Source: Candidatus Pullichristensenella stercoripullorum
GTDB taxonomy: Bacteria > Bacillota > Clostridia > Christensenellales > Aristaeellaceae
Assembly (NCBI GenBank): GCA_018712885.1
Contig: DVGE01000302.1
Coordinates: forward strand, 1 to 6,733
Reading direction: 5' to 3'
Length of the DNA: 6,733 nucleotides
Below, piece after piece: positions 1 through 6,290 of the stretch (positions are counted from its first letter, which is position 1; every line of letters starts with the position of its first letter). The position numbers and the translations under genes are program-made. A model generated the notes under the pieces. It worked only from the letters and a program-made list of their open reading frames with translations, was not told the DNA's origin and did no database searches.

Positions 1-237
1 ACGGTTTTGTCACCATCTAAAACAACACAACTCTCAAACGTTGTGGCGGCGGCGGTAGCTCCATCGACCGTTTTGTCACCATCTAAAACAACACAACTCT
101 CAAACCACGTCACGCGGCGACGCTTGCGTACATAGGTTTTGTCACCATCTAAAACAACACAACTCTCAAACACATTTCGGCATCGGGCCACCAGCGAGGT
201 TGTTTTGTCACCATCTAAAACAACACAACTCTCAAAC
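1..237 (-). CRISPR. Type II-A CRISPR array, leader-proximal end (runs off left edge)
   Basis: Four identical 36-nt repeats lie at 4-39, 70-105, 136-171 and 202-237. They are separated by three 30-nt spacers at 40-69, 106-135 and 172-201; bases 1-3 are the end of a fourth spacer. In the crRNA sense (minus strand) the repeat begins GTTTGAGAGTTGTGTTGT and ends GATGGTGACAAAAC. This orientation is set by its pairing with the tracrRNA anti-repeat at 6277-6307 and by the leader motif beside the repeat at 237. The newest spacer is therefore 172-201 and older ones lie to the left. The absence of any repeat decay fits the leader-proximal part of an active array. By my count the repeats are about 36% GC and the spacers 60-70% GC. 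Total array length and spacer targets cannot be seen here. Confidence 0.98.
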
Positions 238-297
238 CTCAAATCGAGAGATGGCGCCACAACACAACGCTGTGTCGTTTTAGAGGCTGTCTTTATT
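238..297 (-). promoter_or_regulatory. CRISPR leader with ATTTGAG leader-anchoring sequence
   Basis: This 60-bp stretch separates the csn2 stop codon from the first repeat. Read on the minus strand it ends in GATTTGAG directly against the repeat, whose first bases are GTTTGAG. ATTTGAG at the leader-repeat junction is the known leader-anchoring sequence of streptococcal type II-A systems, where it directs Cas1-Cas2 to insert new spacers at the first repeat. The leader also holds an 8-bp stem (259-266 with 271-278, one G-U pair in the minus-strand RNA) and 11 bases identical to the tracrRNA anti-repeat (259-269). No T-tract follows the stem, so it is not an obvious terminator. Confidence 0.9.
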
Positions 298-323
298 TTA
301 CACGATCTCATCCTCGGAATCAA
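295..323 (-). promoter_or_regulatory. Putative CRISPR array promoter across the csn2 3' end
   Basis: On the minus strand a -35-like TTGATT (318-323) is followed after exactly 17 bp by a -10-like TAAAAT (295-300). The -10 box contains the csn2 TAA stop codon (298-300). Transcription would begin near 288, giving a pre-crRNA with about 50 nt of leader before the first repeat. Type II-A arrays usually have their own leader promoter, which supports the call. The -35 match is moderate and no experiment is available. Read-through from the cas operon is also possible, because no terminator is visible after csn2. Confidence 0.6.
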
Positions 324-990
324 GCGTCAATTCGCATAGATCGGCGTCGAAAAGGCGGATATCCTCGCCGGGGAGCGGGGAGGATATGTGGGATTCGATC
401 ATCAACAGGGCGAGTTTGCGATAGCGCGCCATGGCGTAGAGCTTTTTCAGCTCTTCTGCCGAAAAGTACGCCCGGGCGTTGACGAGTACGAAGCACTGAT
501 GCTTTGCCAGACCGTCAATGAGCGCCATGCGCTCGTAGAGCGCTTCAAAGGCGGGCAGGTCGCTCAGATCGACGCGAAACTCCATGGCCTTGAGCAGCTC
601 TGGAAGATTCTCGCTCTGCGCAAAGGCGACGGGGTAGTCCGCCAGCGCCGCCAATTTGCCGAGATATGCCTGCACCGCCTGCGAAAACTGAAGCGTTTCG
701 ACGGTGAGCGTTTCGCGCGCCTCCTGGATGAGCGCCGCGATCGCCTTGCTCTGGAGCTTCTTTTCCAGCGCCTGCGGATGGATGAAATCAAAGATCACGT
801 GGATATGGTCTTCGATCTTGAGACATGCGTCGTCGCGCGAGAGTACGAACGCACCCTCGCCGCCCTCGCTTTGCGCCGCTATTTCCGCGACCAGTTTGCG
901 AAACGCCTCGGGCGCTTCAAGCGCCAACACCTGCACGCGGTCTTCCCGAAAGCGGATCGGCGTGGAAAAGAGCGGATGCGCAAGCTTCAA
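298..990 (-). CDS. csn2: Csn2, type II-A spacer acquisition protein
   Basis: The product is 230 aa, close to the roughly 220 aa of the short streptococcal Csn2. Csn2 proteins form tetrameric rings that bind free double-stranded DNA ends and are needed for spacer acquisition with Cas1, Cas2 and Cas9. They have no known nuclease activity. Recognition rests on position as the last gene before the array and on a family-like C-terminal half: the segment around residues 166-200 (CFVLVNARAYFSAEELKKLY, then LALLMIES) and the acidic end around FDADLCEL (214-221) resemble the matching segments of S. pyogenes Csn2. The start is TTG at 990-988. It shares TTGA with the cas2 stop, and an AAAGGA ribosome-binding site lies 10 nt upstream, so translation is probably coupled. 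No frame damage is seen. The csn2 identity fixes subtype II-A. Confidence 0.92.
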   Translation of the reverse strand: MKLAHPLFSTPIRFREDRVQVLALEAPEAFRKLVAEIAAQSEGGEGAFVLSRDDACLKIEDHIHVIFDFIHPQALEKKLQSKAIAALIQEARETLTVETLQFSQAVQAYLGKLAALADYPVAFAQSENLPELLKAMEFRVDLSDLPAFEALYERMALIDGLAKHQCFVLVNARAYFSAEELKKLYAMARYRKLALLMIESHISSPLPGEDIRLFDADLCELTLDSEDEIV

Positions 991-1307
991 AAAAACACCG
1001 TCCTTTCATCGCTGTCCACGATCTCGGTATGTGCTTCGCCGACGACGAACTCCATGCGCGCGAACTGCTTTTCCGTGACCACGAGCATCTGCACCAGGCC
1101 CTCCGGTGGCTTGTGCTGGCGGATGTTCTCCATGATCGCCCCGGCGACGGACATGTTGAGCGCCAGTTTGCAATACACGGATTCCTGCATCATCACAAAG
1201 CCGCTCTTGACCAGATGCTTGTGGAACTGCGTGTATTCGCGGCGCTGTTCCCCCGTCTGCACGGGCAGATCGAAAAATACGATGACTCTCATAAACCTAT
1301 AGCTCAT
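987..1307 (-). CDS. cas2: Cas2, adaptation complex subunit
   Basis: The product is 106 aa, the usual size for Cas2. Cas2 dimers bridge two Cas1 dimers in the integrase that inserts spacers at the leader-repeat junction. The N-terminus MSYRFMRVIVFFDLP closely follows S. pyogenes Cas2 (MSYRYMRMI...), including the beta-strand ending in the conserved Asp (D13) of the ferredoxin-like fold. TVTEKQFARM-like text is present as VVTEKQFARMEF (76-87), another streptococcal-type signature. The ATG at 1307 is preferred over the internal Met6 because homologues keep the MSYR extension. It overlaps the cas1 end by 11 nt, and no clear Shine-Dalgarno site precedes it, so translation probably depends on cas1. 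The gene ends in TTGA, which is shared with csn2. No defects are seen. Confidence 0.96.
   Translation of the reverse strand: MSYRFMRVIVFFDLPVQTGEQRREYTQFHKHLVKSGFVMMQESVYCKLALNMSVAGAIMENIRQHKPPEGLVQMLVVTEKQFARMEFVVGEAHTEIVDSDERTVFF
1001..1006 (-). promoter_or_regulatory. Ribosome-binding site for csn2
   Basis: AAAGGA on the minus strand lies inside the 3' end of cas2, 10 nt before the TTG at 990-988. It supports that unusual start over any later ATG, and the matching family N-terminus (MKLAHPLF, comparable to MNLNFSLL in S. pyogenes Csn2) agrees. A run of seven T (995-989) separates it from the start. Confidence 0.6.
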
Positions 1308-2172
1308 ACTCGATCAGACGCAGCTCGTCCGTCCCGCCGCTCTGCAGGGCGCGGAAGACGCTGGCGCAGTAAAGGCGCAGCGCGTAGAGCAGCACCTGCT
1401 GCCGTCCATCGAAGAACACCTGCGCGTGCAAGAGGCGGATGAGGGCATACTTTTGTTCCTTCTCGAAGGTTTCCGGGCGCATCTCCATCACGGCGTTGTC
1501 GATCAGCGGTCGCAAAGGCTCCATCAGGTCGCAGCCGAGGTTGAAGGCGTTGTAAACATTGTCGTGAAAGACGCCCAGTTGTGTCAAATAGCCCGCCGCC
1601 GCGATCTCGCGGTTGAGCGCGGAGAGGATGATGCCGTAGCCGTAGTTGAGCGCCGCGTTTTCCGGGATGGGCAGCGCCCGGGAGAACTCCTTGCCAAAGA
1701 GCGCGTTGAAGTACACCTTGGCGGCGTGGCCCTCGCGGTTGCTGGCGTCGCCCAGCTGAAGCTCTTCGAGGTAGCGCGTCAGCAGCGCCGCCTGCGGCCG
1801 TTCCCAGCGGCGCAGCACGTCGCGCTGGCGGGCGATCTTGGCGCGGACGATCTCCGTCCACACCGCGGCCTTCGCCGCCTCCGTCCAGCGCGTCTGCTGG
1901 CGGATGCGGGCGGTGGAATCGTGGCTGCCGCTGGAGGGCAGCAGTTCCCCGCAGGGGTTGCGCTGCCGGTCGCAGAAGATGACCTTTACCTTGTGCGCGA
2001 GCAGTTCGCACAGGGCGTAGGCGGTGATGGAGATGGCCGTGCTTTCCAGCATCAAAACGCCGATCTCGCTGATGTGTACCCGCCTCGTCTCCTCCAGCAT
2101 GCGCACGACGACGTAGTCCATCTTGAAATCGACCTTGGCGTTGCTGGAAACGACCACCACCCGCCAGCTCAA
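1297..2172 (-). CDS. cas1: Cas1, spacer integrase (type II-A)
   Basis: The product is 291 aa, against about 289 aa for S. pyogenes Cas1. It is the metal-dependent integrase that joins new spacer DNA to the array. The expected active-site residues are present: E147 in SNREGHAAKVYFNALFG, H203 in GVFHDN, and D215/E218 in CDLMEPLRPLID. The N-terminal domain with SEIGVLMLEST (35-45) and VIFCDRQRNP (64-73) matches the family. The start is TTG at 2172-2170, which shares TTGA with the cas9 stop; the encoded MSWRVVVVSSN aligns with the streptococcal N-terminus, and GGGGGA lies 6 nt upstream. It sits between cas9 and cas2, as usual in II-A loci. It appears fully intact. Confidence 0.98.
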   Translation of the reverse strand: MSWRVVVVSSNAKVDFKMDYVVVRMLEETRRVHISEIGVLMLESTAISITAYALCELLAHKVKVIFCDRQRNPCGELLPSSGSHDSTARIRQQTRWTEAAKAAVWTEIVRAKIARQRDVLRRWERPQAALLTRYLEELQLGDASNREGHAAKVYFNALFGKEFSRALPIPENAALNYGYGIILSALNREIAAAGYLTQLGVFHDNVYNAFNLGCDLMEPLRPLIDNAVMEMRPETFEKEQKYALIRLLHAQVFFDGRQQVLLYALRLYCASVFRALQSGGTDELRLIEYEL

Positions 2173-5100
2173 AACTCGTCCCCCAGCAGGTCGATCTGCT
2201 TTTCAAACACGCCGGTGACGGACTGGTGGATGAGCAGAAAGGAGTGGCCGGCGTAACCGCTGAGGTTTTTCGGCGTCCGCAATATGCCGATGCCCGCCTT
2301 TCCGCAGAGCAGCTTGAGATCTGCGCTCGCCGCGCTCGTGTTGAACAGATTGAGTATCTGCATAAGCACCCTGCACTGATCGGCGACGCCCAGTTCGGCA
2401 AAGCGCCGCGCATGCGCTTCCAGTGTGTTCAACGGCGTTTCATACTTGATCCTGTACGGCGTTTTGCCGAGCTTTTCCAGCAGCAGCTGATACAGCGCGA
2501 TGTTGCGCTCCGCGTCGATGCCGTCAAACGCCGTGATCTCCATATCCCTTCCCGCGGCCTTGCACCGCTCGAGGTACTTGGATATCCACTTGACGTATTG
2601 CGCCTGTTCGGGAGAGACGACGAGCTGGTTGGCATTTTTATAGTTGATACGCTCTCCCGTCCTGCTGGAGATGTTCATGCGGAAGCCGTCGAGAGAGACG
2701 AGCGCGTCGATCTTGATCCTGGGGATGAGTATCTTCGGCTCCTCAAGGCCGAGTATCTCCTGGCAATAGCGCAGCGGCTCGCGCTCGTAGAGCTGCTTGT
2801 GCATGATAAAGACCGCTTCCAGCGAGCGCACGCGCTTTTTCTTCTCCGTGTGCTCGATGAGCGCGAAGTACGCGCCGGCGCGCTTGTTGTAGCCGCCGTA
2901 TTTCTCCACAGTCATGCGTGGGTCGCTCGACTTGATGGGCGTCTGCCCCTTCCCCTTGGCCTTGATCTGCTGGTCGAACAGCCCGCCGGTGGCTTCCCGG
3001 GCAAAGCGCGTGACCAGTATGTTGTTCTTGCGCATCATGCGGCGCACGGTGAGGATGGTGCCGTCCTCCCCCTTCTTCCACGCTGTTTCCCCGCCGCGGA
3101 CAACGTCGTAGTCAAAGACGCGGTTCATGCTGTAGGTCTGCCCGGAGCGCACGAAGCGCAGCGGGTCGCGGGTGAACTTCGTGTGGTAGACGTTGCCGAC
3201 GACGATGTTCAGGTAGGCGTCCTTGGCGTGGTGGAAGTCGTTGACATCGCGGCATTTGACGAAGAGCGGGTCCTGCCGGGTATCCATATTCCTGCACGCG
3301 CCTTCCTGCATCTGCCTGCCATCCGGCAGCAGGCGCTGCGCCTGGCGGAAGGCGGAGACGTTGCCGGCCTTGACGTAGACGACGCGGTCGTCCCCATAGC
3401 GCCGCCTGAGGAGCCCGGCGACGATCTTCGCGGCCTGCCCGGTCTCCACCAGCTGGCGGGCGATGAAACCGGCGCGCTCGCTGTCCGTGAACGGCGTGTT
3501 GCGCGTCAGGCGGCGATACTTTTCATCGCTGATGAAGCCGCGCTTTTTCAGCTCTGTCCAGAAGGGGCGCATCGCCTTGCGCACGTCCTCGGCGAGGGGA
3601 TAGCGGTCTTTCTTCGCGGCGTTCAGCTCGCGTTTGACCAGCACGCGGTTGTCGAAACTGTCATCCTTGACCGCGCTCTGCGGATAGATGTGGTCGATGT
3701 CGTAGTCTACCGCCAGACGCGCAAGGTCGATGCTCTCGCCGCTGTACATGCACTTGCCCATCTGCGTGAAATAGAGGTAGAGCTTGGCATTGCGCAGGGG
3801 GCCTTCGTCGTAGCCCTGCAGTTGCTCGTAGACCTCCGCCGCTTCTTTCTTGCAGGTCTTGTAGAGCGCTTCCAGGCGGCTCTTGCGCGACTGCGTGCGT
3901 TCCTTTGTGCCCTCGCCGCGCGTCACTTCGACGAACACGCGCTTGGGCGGTTCGCCCATGAGTTTTTCGATCTCGCCGATGATGGCGAAGCTCTGGTGGA
4001 TGGCGCGTCGGATGCCCGGGGATGCGTAGCTGTCCTCGAGTATGTCCTTGAGGGTCTGCTTTTTCGCGCCCAAACGCTCGGCGCGGTATTGCTCCAGCGC
4101 GTCGACGAACGTATACTCCGTGCTGAGCAGCTCGTTGAGGTTGCAGTTAGTGCGCCAGAGGGCCTCGTCGATGGAGATCATCTCGCCCGTCTCCGGGTCG
4201 GTGTGCAGTATCTTGCGCAGGAACGTCTCCGAGAGATTGCCCCAATCGCTGAACTTGTTCCGATTGCGCAGTATGTAGGCGCGGTCTTCTGTAGAGAGCC
4301 GTTCGCCGTAGGCGGTCGTGAGCCACGTTTCCAGCAACTTCCTGTCCTCGCCAAAGAGGACGATGTGGCGGATGATGTCCTCGACCATGGGCTCGGCGTC
4401 CCCGCGCGCGAGGAGAGCGCGGAAGACCTGATAGCCGGTCATGGAGATGCGGAACTGCTCGTCCATGCCGGTCAGTTCATCGCCCTTCTGCATCAGGCCG
4501 TTGCTGAGCAGATAGTCGCGCAACTGCTTGCCGCGGGTGCAGGCGTTTTGGAGGATACACTCGTTGTAGATGCGCTGCTTGGTCTCCACGGAGATGGGGT
4601 GGCCGTTGACGCGCAATTTGTTGAGCATGTTCAGCGCCACGAAGCGGCTGTACAGGAGCGAATCGCGCGGCAGGACGGGCTCGCCGATATAGCTGCACTT
4701 AGCCGTCATGCGCTCGATGAAGCGCTGGGCGCTCCTGGCGCGGTCTACCACCTGATCGAAGTTCCACGGATAGACCTTTTCGTGCGTGCGCACCGCCCAG
4801 CTGTGCTCGGAGCGCGTGTCCAGCGGGCCGACATAGTAGGGGATGCGGAAGCGGAAGATGGCCAGTATCTTCTCCCCGGCGCTGAGGCCGCTTTCGTCCA
4901 CTTCGCTCAGGAAGGGCAGGTAGCGCGCCGCGCGCTCGAGGATGACGCGCAGCTCCTGTTCGTGCAGCTGATGGGGGATGACGCCGTTGTCCGTGGTCGT
5001 CTGCTTGGGCAGGAAGGCGCCCGTCTCCATCTCGCCGAGAACGCGGTCGGCTTCCTCGCGCGCGGCGGCGTCCATATCCCCGCGCAGCGCGTTCAGTTGT

Positions 5101-6218
5101 TTTTTGACATAGGCGCAGAATTTTTCATAGGTGCAGCGGTACTCGGCCGCGCCATGGCCGCTGTAGGCGGCGTAATTGTCCAGTTTCTCCTTTGCGCGCC
5201 GGAACATTTCCTTGTATGCCTGCGGGAAGGGGCGAAGAAGCGCACGCAAGCGTTTGAGGTCGCTTTTGTGCCGCTCGTATGCCTTGACCTTGGCCTCGGA
5301 GAGGAAGCGTTCGCCGGCGCGAAGCTCGTCGAGCACGCTCCAGTCGTAGAGGCGCTTGACGTGGTAGACCAGCGGCATGGTCTCGCCCAACAGGTCGGCA
5401 AGTTCCGCCTCGGCATTGTCAAAACCCTCCTTGAAGGAAAACTTCCTGTCCTCCTCGATCTCCATGGCGCAAAGCGCGGCGGCGCTGGCCTTTCTGCCCG
5501 CAAGAAGGTCGATGACGGCGGCGATCTGCTTGTCCTTGGCGACGTCGCCCGCTGCCGCCGCCAGTGCCGCCCGCTTGCGGGTGGCGTTCAGCGAGCGGTC
5601 TGTCAGCGCGCTGGCAAACGCCTGAGCGTCGGCGAGCGCAAAGGCGAGGCCGTACTTGTCGCGCAGGTATTCCCCGAGCGTCTCCAGGCAGCTGGCGAAC
5701 GTCACGTCTTCCAGCGCCACATCGCCAAAGAGGAAATGACCGCGCTTTTTGAGGATGTGGTGCACGGCGAGATAGACGAGGCGCACGTCGAAGGGCCTGT
5801 CCTCGAACATCAGCGCCCGGCGCAGGTGGTAGATGGTGGGGAATTCGCGGTGATAGTCGCGGTCGCAATAATCCCTGTCCGCGAACAGCGTGTAGCGGCC
5901 CAAGGGCCTGCCCTCGCCGTCGGGACGCTTGTCTTCCGTCCAAAACCTGCTCTCCTCCATGCGCTGGAAAAAGGCCGGATCGACGGCCGCGATCTCCCTG
6001 GCGAAAATGTCGCGCAGCTGCGCCAGCCGCTGTTCCCGACGCTCCAGGCGTCGCCTGGCGATGCGAAAGCCGCGGCGCTCTTCCGCCTTCAGCGCTTCGG
6101 GGAATTGGTACACGCCCCAGAGCGCCTTGCCGTTTTTCTTGGGGATCACATACTGTTCGTCCGTCACCGCCCAGCCGACGGATTCCGTGCCGATGTCAAA
6201 ACCTATCAAATATGCCAT
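2169..6218 (-). CDS. cas9: Cas9, type II-A RNA-guided DNA endonuclease
   Basis: The product is 1349 aa, the full size for a II-A Cas9 (SpyCas9 is 1368). With crRNA and tracrRNA it cuts both strands of target DNA. Domains in order: RuvC-I with D8 in GFDIGTESVGWAV; Arg-rich bridge helix (about 46-72); REC lobe with FPTIYHLRRAL (126-136), HHILKKRGHFLF (153-164), RIPYYVGPL (458-466) and YPWNFDQVVD (483-492); RuvC-II with E764 in RVFVEV; HNH with D842-H843 in YDIDHIYPQS and N866 in KRELNAAKK; RuvC-III with H997 and D1000 in DVNDFHHAKDAYLN; then a PAM-interacting domain with EKYGGY (1105-1110) and the family ending LIHQSVTGVFEKQIDL. All nuclease residues are present. The ATG at 6218 is chosen because the conserved N-terminus begins there and AGGGGG lies 7 nt upstream. 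In-frame sequence further upstream is only the antisense of tracrRNA. The RxR PAM motif of SpyCas9 is absent. Confidence 0.99.
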   Translation of the reverse strand: MAYLIGFDIGTESVGWAVTDEQYVIPKKNGKALWGVYQFPEALKAEERRGFRIARRRLERREQRLAQLRDIFAREIAAVDPAFFQRMEESRFWTEDKRPDGEGRPLGRYTLFADRDYCDRDYHREFPTIYHLRRALMFEDRPFDVRLVYLAVHHILKKRGHFLFGDVALEDVTFASCLETLGEYLRDKYGLAFALADAQAFASALTDRSLNATRKRAALAAAAGDVAKDKQIAAVIDLLAGRKASAAALCAMEIEEDRKFSFKEGFDNAEAELADLLGETMPLVYHVKRLYDWSVLDELRAGERFLSEAKVKAYERHKSDLKRLRALLRPFPQAYKEMFRRAKEKLDNYAAYSGHGAAEYRCTYEKFCAYVKKQLNALRGDMDAAAREEADRVLGEMETGAFLPKQTTTDNGVIPHQLHEQELRVILERAARYLPFLSEVDESGLSAGEKILAIFRFRIPYYVGPLDTRSEHSWAVRTHEKVYPWNFDQVVDRARSAQRFIERMTAKCSYIGEPVLPRDSLLYSRFVALNMLNKLRVNGHPISVETKQRIYNECILQNACTRGKQLRDYLLSNGLMQKGDELTGMDEQFRISMTGYQVFRALLARGDAEPMVEDIIRHIVLFGEDRKLLETWLTTAYGERLSTEDRAYILRNRNKFSDWGNLSETFLRKILHTDPETGEMISIDEALWRTNCNLNELLSTEYTFVDALEQYRAERLGAKKQTLKDILEDSYASPGIRRAIHQSFAIIGEIEKLMGEPPKRVFVEVTRGEGTKERTQSRKSRLEALYKTCKKEAAEVYEQLQGYDEGPLRNAKLYLYFTQMGKCMYSGESIDLARLAVDYDIDHIYPQSAVKDDSFDNRVLVKRELNAAKKDRYPLAEDVRKAMRPFWTELKKRGFISDEKYRRLTRNTPFTDSERAGFIARQLVETGQAAKIVAGLLRRRYGDDRVVYVKAGNVSAFRQAQRLLPDGRQMQEGACRNMDTRQDPLFVKCRDVNDFHHAKDAYLNIVVGNVYHTKFTRDPLRFVRSGQTYSMNRVFDYDVVRGGETAWKKGEDGTILTVRRMMRKNNILVTRFAREATGGLFDQQIKAKGKGQTPIKSSDPRMTVEKYGGYNKRAGAYFALIEHTEKKKRVRSLEAVFIMHKQLYEREPLRYCQEILGLEEPKILIPRIKIDALVSLDGFRMNISSRTGERINYKNANQLVVSPEQAQYVKWISKYLERCKAAGRDMEITAFDGIDAERNIALYQLLLEKLGKTPYRIKYETPLNTLEAHARRFAELGVADQCRVLMQILNLFNTSAASADLKLLCGKAGIGILRTPKNLSGYAGHSFLLIHQSVTGVFEKQIDLLGDEF
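2179..2184 (-). promoter_or_regulatory. Ribosome-binding site for cas1
   Basis: GGGGGA on the minus strand lies inside the last codons of cas9, 6 nt before the TTG start at 2172-2170. It resembles the G-rich site before cas9 and supports the TTG start overlapping the cas9 stop codon. Confidence 0.6.
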
Positions 6219-6223
6219 CTTCT

Positions 6224-6231
6224 CTCCCCCT
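6224..6231 (-). promoter_or_regulatory. Ribosome-binding site for cas9
   Basis: AGGGGGAG on the minus strand, with the AGGGGG core 7 nt before the ATG at 6218-6216. It decides the start: the open frame continues 49 codons further upstream to 6365, but that part overlaps tracrRNA and has no resemblance to Cas9. Confidence 0.85.
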
Positions 6232-6236
6232 CTGTA

Positions 6237-6265
6237 TTGACAAAACTGCGCTTCTGTGCTATTAT
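6237..6265 (+). promoter_or_regulatory. tracrRNA promoter
   Basis: A perfect -35 box TTGACA (6237-6242) is followed after 17 bp by TATTAT (6260-6265) on the plus strand. Transcription would start near 6272, just ahead of the anti-repeat. The promoter points away from cas9 and its -35 box begins only 19 nt from the cas9 ATG. Confidence 0.85.
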
Positions 6266-6270
6266 CAATG

Positions 6271-6290
6271 TGTAAGGTCACCATCTTACA
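6271..6290 (+). repeat. Perfect inverted repeat TGTAAG-N8-CTTACA at the tracrRNA 5' end
   Basis: TGTAAG (6271-6276) and CTTACA (6285-6290) are exact reverse complements with an 8-bp gap. In tracrRNA it could form a 5' hairpin that hides the first part of the anti-repeat. In DNA its symmetry and 20-bp size would also suit a dimeric regulator. Either role is inferred. Confidence 0.5.

Noticed and set aside
238..273. A degenerate fifth repeat or spacer beyond the repeat at 202-237
   Set aside because: Only the 10-base core matches the repeat; flanks do not align, and the ATTTGAG anchor marks this as leader.
259..278. Leader hairpin as a terminator after csn2
   Set aside because: On the minus strand the stem is followed by GGCGCC, not a T-tract, and it lies between the proposed array promoter and the first repeat.
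139..339. 66-codon plus-strand frame across the array
   Set aside because: Most of it translates CRISPR repeats (SPSKTTQLSN occurs twice) and the rest is leader and antisense csn2.
1304..2413. 369-codon minus-strand frame overlapping cas1
   Set aside because: It is a shifted frame of the real cas1 and cas9 end; its text is Arg, Ala and Gly rich without motifs, while the cas1 frame carries all catalytic residues.
2226..6275. A 1349-codon open frame on the plus strand, antisense to cas9 and by coincidence the same length
   Set aside because: It mirrors cas9 in a GC-rich genome, where the antisense frame rarely meets stop codons. The translation is a low-diversity mix rich in Leu, Val, Ala, Asp and Arg with no family motif, and it ends in the tracrRNA promoter region. 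Shorter antisense frames over cas1 (1426-2256) and csn2/cas2 (388-1302) behave the same way.
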